Assembly: GCA_049595035.1 (NCBI GenBank)
Contig: JBMYKD010000025.1
Location: forward strand, 1-27,435
DNA: 27,435 bases
Direction of reading: 5' to 3'
Source: UBA12202 sp049595035
Lineage (GTDB): Bacteria; Pseudomonadota; Alphaproteobacteria; Puniceispirillales; UBA1172
Part shown: positions 24,782 to 27,435 of the stretch, in pieces
Position numbering within the stretch: position 1 is the stretch's first letter
Layout: each line of letters starts with the position of its first letter
The notes under the pieces: generated by a model
The model's database searches: none
What the model was told of the DNA's origin: nothing
Seen by the model: the letters and a program-made list of their open reading frames with translations, nothing else
Made by a program: the position numbers and the translations under genes

Positions 24782-26099
24782 TCTTGTCACCCGTGTTATT
24801 GATACCCTTGACCATTTCCCCACACAGAAAAGCCTTTCCCTTTATGGCCAGGTGTGCCGGTTTGATGGGCAATTTGTAGAATGCGACGGTTTCCCTGCCC
24901 CCATAGGATCATTATGTGAAATTGATACCATTACCGGGGACTCTGTTATGGCTGAAATTACTGGCTTTAATCAGGGTCGAAATATGCTTGCCATGCTGGA
25001 TCACGATGCCAAAATCTGTGACGGTGCAACAGTCCGGCTGGTAAATACTGGCCACAACATTGCCGTTGGTGATCATTTGCTTGGTCGGGTAACAGATGCG
25101 CTGGGTGCGCCACTTGATGACCTACCCATATCTGATCAGGGCGATAACTGGCCATTATCGGGGAAACCATTAAACCCTCTGAAACGTAACCCTATCACAA
25201 AGCCGCTTGATGTTGGCATTAAGGCCATTAATGGCCTTTTAACCGTCGGGCAAGGTCAACGTGTTGGTATTGTTGCCGGATCAGGTGTCGGGAAATCAGT
25301 ACTTTTATCCATGATGAGCCGTTATACCGATGCTGATATTGTTGTGATTGGTCTGATCGGTGAACGGGGGCGCGAAGTGGGAAGCTTTGTTAACAGCGTC
25401 CTTGATGAAAATACTCGCGCCAGAACAGCGGTTGTTGCTGTTCCTGCTGACCGGTCACCATTATTGCGGATACGCGGGGCACAACGCGCAACCGCTATTG
25501 CCGAATATTATCGTGACCAGGGGAAAAATGTTCTGCTGATCATGGACTCCCTTACCCGCGTGGCACATGCACAACGTGAAATCGGATTATCATTAGGCGA
25601 ACAACCAACATCGAAAGGGTATCCGTCATCAGTGGTTTCACTATTACCGCGTCTGATTGAAAGAACAGGCGCCGGTGAAGGTAAAGCAGGTTCAATCACT
25701 GCATTTTATACCGTGCTGGCCGATGGTGATGATCAAAACGACCCCGTGGTTGATATATCCCGCGCTATTCTTGATGGGCATATTGTGCTTTCACGGACAC
25801 AAGCACAAATGGGGGTTTATCCGGCTATTGATGTATCGCTTTCGGTAAGCCGTGTCATGAATGATATTACTACTGATACGCATCAGGACGAAGCCAGACA
25901 GTTTAAACGGCTTGTTGCTCTGTTCCTTGAAAATCGTGATCTGATCCTCATGGGTGGCTATCGACAGGGACAGGATGCTGAACTTGATCGTGCGGTTCAG
26001 CTATGGCCATCCATGATGGCCTATATTCAACAACAGGAAAGCGAACAGGCAACGATTGCGACTAGCATAGAAGGATTATCGGCACTAATGCCAAAATAA
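24774..26099 (+). CDS. fliI: Flagellar export ATPase FliI
   Basis: FliI is the hexameric ATPase that unloads export substrates at the cytoplasmic face of the type III apparatus. The 441-residue product has an N-terminal beta-barrel domain, then Walker A AGSGVGKS at 168-175 preceded by GLLTVGQGQRVGIV. Next come GLIGERGREVGSFV and Walker B NVLLIMDSLTRVAHAQREIG. The export-ATPase signature GEQPTSKGYPSSVVSLLPRL and the HIVLSRTQAQMGVYPAIDVS segment follow. ATG 24774 (frame MNSLVTRV) is chosen because AAAGGA gives an 8-base spacer. ATG 24768 has only 2, and starts further upstream lie inside fliH without a ribosome site. It overlaps fliH by 8 bases, and fliJ starts 4 bases after its stop. Confidence 0.97.
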   Translation: MNSLVTRVIDTLDHFPTQKSLSLYGQVCRFDGQFVECDGFPAPIGSLCEIDTITGDSVMAEITGFNQGRNMLAMLDHDAKICDGATVRLVNTGHNIAVGDHLLGRVTDALGAPLDDLPISDQGDNWPLSGKPLNPLKRNPITKPLDVGIKAINGLLTVGQGQRVGIVAGSGVGKSVLLSMMSRYTDADIVVIGLIGERGREVGSFVNSVLDENTRARTAVVAVPADRSPLLRIRGAQRATAIAEYYRDQGKNVLLIMDSLTRVAHAQREIGLSLGEQPTSKGYPSSVVSLLPRLIERTGAGEGKAGSITAFYTVLADGDDQNDPVVDISRAILDGHIVLSRTQAQMGVYPAIDVSLSVSRVMNDITTDTHQDEARQFKRLVALFLENRDLILMGGYRQGQDAELDRAVQLWPSMMAYIQQQESEQATIATSIEGLSALMPK

Positions 26100-26103
26100 A
26101 CCG

Positions 26104-26520
26104 ATGAATAAGCCAAAAGACATATTTCAACGCCTTGCCTTACGCGAAAAAATGACAGTCATGGCGCGTGCCGAAACCATTCGCACGCTTGATGATGAAC
26201 ATAAGAAAATTAGTGATATTGGTGAAAAACTGAACCAGATGGCAGATGAAACCCGGCCAAACCCCGGTGTTACTTCCATGCTATCGTTACGATCAGCGCA
26301 ACATTATAGCGGCAAAATCCATGAACAACTCAAAGTCATTGAACAACGAAAAACCTTTCTTGAAGATGAAATTAGCGAAGAACGCATTACTCTTGGCACA
26401 GCATTAAGCCGCCAGAACAGAGCTGAGGAAAAGTCTCGCCTGTATCAACGCGATAAGCGAGAAGAAAAACAGGAAAAAGCCGAAACGGATATTCCGCGCA
26501 GCAATCAGGCAAAAGCATAA
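26104..26520 (+). CDS. fliJ: Flagellar export chaperone FliJ
   Basis: The 138-residue product is a highly charged helical protein, as expected for FliJ, the coiled-coil central stalk of the export ATPase. Long heptad-like segments are visible (IFQRLALREKMTVMARAETI, then LDDEHKKISDIGEKLNQM). A second coil runs from QLKVIEQRKTFLEDEISEER and ends in a very basic and acidic tail (RDKREEKQEKAETD). FliJ sequences are poorly conserved, so the call leans on position directly after fliI, size (usual 140-150) and coiled-coil character. The start is 4 bases after the fliI stop with no clear ribosome site, suggesting reinitiation. A sigma-54 promoter follows within 25 bases, so fliK has a separate start of transcription. 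Confidence 0.85.
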   Translation: MNKPKDIFQRLALREKMTVMARAETIRTLDDEHKKISDIGEKLNQMADETRPNPGVTSMLSLRSAQHYSGKIHEQLKVIEQRKTFLEDEISEERITLGTALSRQNRAEEKSRLYQRDKREEKQEKAETDIPRSNQAKA

Positions 26521-26541
26521 TGCCCCCAGAATGTTGCGGTT

Positions 26542-26558
26542 TTGGCATTATTCTTGCA
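26542..26558 (+). promoter_or_regulatory. Sigma-54 promoter of probable fliK
   Basis: TTGGCATTATTCTTGCA carries GG at 26544-26545 and GC at 26556-26557 with exactly 10 bases between, and both boxes match consensus. It lies just downstream of fliJ and 41 bases before the ATG at 26599. An ATAATGCC copy at 26517-26524 is the perfect inverted complement of GGCATTAT at 26544-26551, so a stem overlapping the -24 box is possible. Confidence 0.85.
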
Positions 26559-26598
26559 AAGCTTACAGACGACGTAATGATTATGGGTTGCCACAGCT

Positions 26599-27435
26599 AT
26601 GACAATGATTAATTCTATCACACCTAAAGGGATACCTTTTCCAGATGGTATTATTAGTCCAGATCATCCATCAGTTGATGGAGCGATGGCTATATTCGAT
26701 GCCATCATAGTCGCTGTTGCCAATTGTCATGGCAGTGATCAGGATGATACCGATATTCAGATAAAGGCTGAAAAGGTAGCCGACCAAATCATGTCAGATG
26801 ATAGCCTGAAATCTTACTTGGATGATGCTAATCCGGTAGAGCTTTTGCCTGTCATTACCAATCTGCTTCACCATTCAGATGCCGTACCTAATCACGAAAT
26901 TCCTCCGCTAAATCCAGATAGCGGTAATATCAAGTACCAGATTAGTGATGTATTTGAAACACCATTTGCAAATAAAATTGATGCGGCTATTCCTTATCCT
27001 GATGATCAGCAAGTTGACTCACATAACCCAGATAAACCATCACCTGCATCAGGGCTTATCGCCGAATATCCGCCTTTACAGTTATCTAACCCTTTACCCC
27101 GTCATCCACGTGGGCAGTATGATACAGCAAAAAATCCTGTGCAGATTTTAGCCAATCTTATTCGCAAAACCGAGAGCAAGCCTTCTGTTGATGAAAATGT
27201 TCCGGGATCAGCACAAGCAACTGCATCTGAGCCTGTTATATCAGATGAATATGTTCCGGAGACAGCACCAGCAACTGTATCTGAACCTGTTACATCACAT
27301 GAATATGTTCCGGAGACAGCACCAGCAACTGCATCTGAACCTGTTATATCACATGAATATGTTCCAAAATCAGCACCGGCACCAGCAACTGCATCTGAAC
27401 CTGTTATATCACATGAATATGTTCAAGAATCAGCA
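26599..27435 (+). CDS. fliK: Probable flagellar hook-length control protein FliK, N-terminal part (runs off window)
   Basis: The frame starting at ATG 26599 is open to the last base, giving 279 residues with no stop. It begins MTMINSITPKGIPFPDGI. The first 130 residues are mixed and acidic (for example DSLKSYLDDANPVELLPVIT without recognised motifs). The later part is rich in Pro, Ser, Glu and Asp and ends in 18-20-residue tandem repeats. FliK, the ruler that ends hook growth, has a long, low-complexity, Pro-rich N-terminus and sits after fliJ in many clusters, which this fits. The defining C-terminal FliK domain (a globular GLSPxxLGxVxV-type region) lies outside the window, so identity is inferred from context. 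ATG 26605 is an alternative start. It has its own sigma-54 promoter. Confidence 0.65.
   Translation, partial: MTMINSITPKGIPFPDGIISPDHPSVDGAMAIFDAIIVAVANCHGSDQDDTDIQIKAEKVADQIMSDDSLKSYLDDANPVELLPVITNLLHHSDAVPNHEIPPLNPDSGNIKYQISDVFETPFANKIDAAIPYPDDQQVDSHNPDKPSPASGLIAEYPPLQLSNPLPRHPRGQYDTAKNPVQILANLIRKTESKPSVDENVPGSAQATASEPVISDEYVPETAPATVSEPVTSHEYVPETAPATASEPVISHEYVPKSAPAPATASEPVISHEYVQESA
27190..27435 (+). repeat. Tandem repeats of 54 bases in the probable fliK gene
   Basis: Units run at 27190-27243, 27244-27297, 27298-27351 (54 bases each) and 27352-27411 (60 bases, with an extra Ala-Pro), and a fifth begins at 27412 and is cut by the window end. The protein unit is [D/H]E[Y/N]VPxxAPATASEPVIS. 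Bases are close to identical between units 2, 3 and 4, so the array is recent. Length change in multiples of three keeps the frame. Confidence 0.9.

Noticed and set aside
26945..27151. 68-residue frame inside the probable fliK
   Set aside because: It lies in another frame of a longer open frame that runs from 26599 to the window end and is preceded by a sigma-54 promoter.

Overview
This window is a long flagellar biogenesis locus from a Gram-negative bacterium, most likely a proteobacterium. P-ring and L-ring genes (flgI, flgH) are present, the ring lipoprotein has a lipobox, and clear sigma-54 promoters lie in front of flagellar operons. I lean towards an alphaproteobacterium carrying a flagellar set of the Rhodobacter sphaeroides Fla1 type. 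That set is organised like gammaproteobacterial polar clusters rather than like the Caulobacter set. The reasons are a receiver-less FleQ-like activator beside a second activator that lacks a DNA-binding domain and sits directly in front of fliEFGHIJ (the FleQ/FleT arrangement), a very large FlgK, a FlgJ without a muramidase domain, and no FlaF or FlbT in view. The assignment to a species or clade is inference only.

Layout. 1-10330 (+): end of flgE, flgF, flgG, flgH, flgI, flgJ, flgK (1217 aa), flgL, then a TPR-sulfotransferase gene, closed by a strong hairpin terminator. 10353-12686 (-): a 777-aa flagellin with five degenerate internal repeats. 12824-13309 (+): an unrecognised 161-aa protein. 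13341-14954 (-): fliD. 15079-16797 (+): a ClC-type chloride channel with two CBS domains that lacks both glutamates used for proton coupling. 16823-17173 (-): an unrecognised small protein. 17229-17917 (+): fliS and a fliT-like gene. 17922-19016 (-): fleQ-like activator. 19240-26520 (+): fleT-like activator followed by fliE, fliF, fliG, fliH, fliI and fliJ. 26599 to the end (+): a probable fliK, cut by the window edge inside a run of tandem repeats.

How it fits together. FleQ would activate sigma-54 promoters in front of fleT-fliEFGHIJ, flgG and fliK, all of which carry a near-consensus GG-N10-GC element 41-46 bases before the start codon. The fli operon then builds the MS ring (FliF), the switch (FliG), the rod junction (FliE) and the export ATPase complex (FliH, FliI, FliJ). 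The flg genes build rod, P and L rings, hook and hook-filament junction (FlgK, FlgL). FliD caps the filament of FliC, which FliS chaperones. The flagellin has no visible sigma-54 promoter, as expected if it is a late gene served by another sigma factor.

The parts that are not routine flagellar genes are the sulfotransferase next to flagellin (possible filament modification), the ClC channel with the altered gate, the two unrecognised proteins at 12824 and 16823, the repeat-built outer part of flagellin and FlgK, and the repeat array in FliK. There is no gene-free stretch above 300 bases, and I saw no tRNA, rRNA, CRISPR array, insertion sequence or phage gene.
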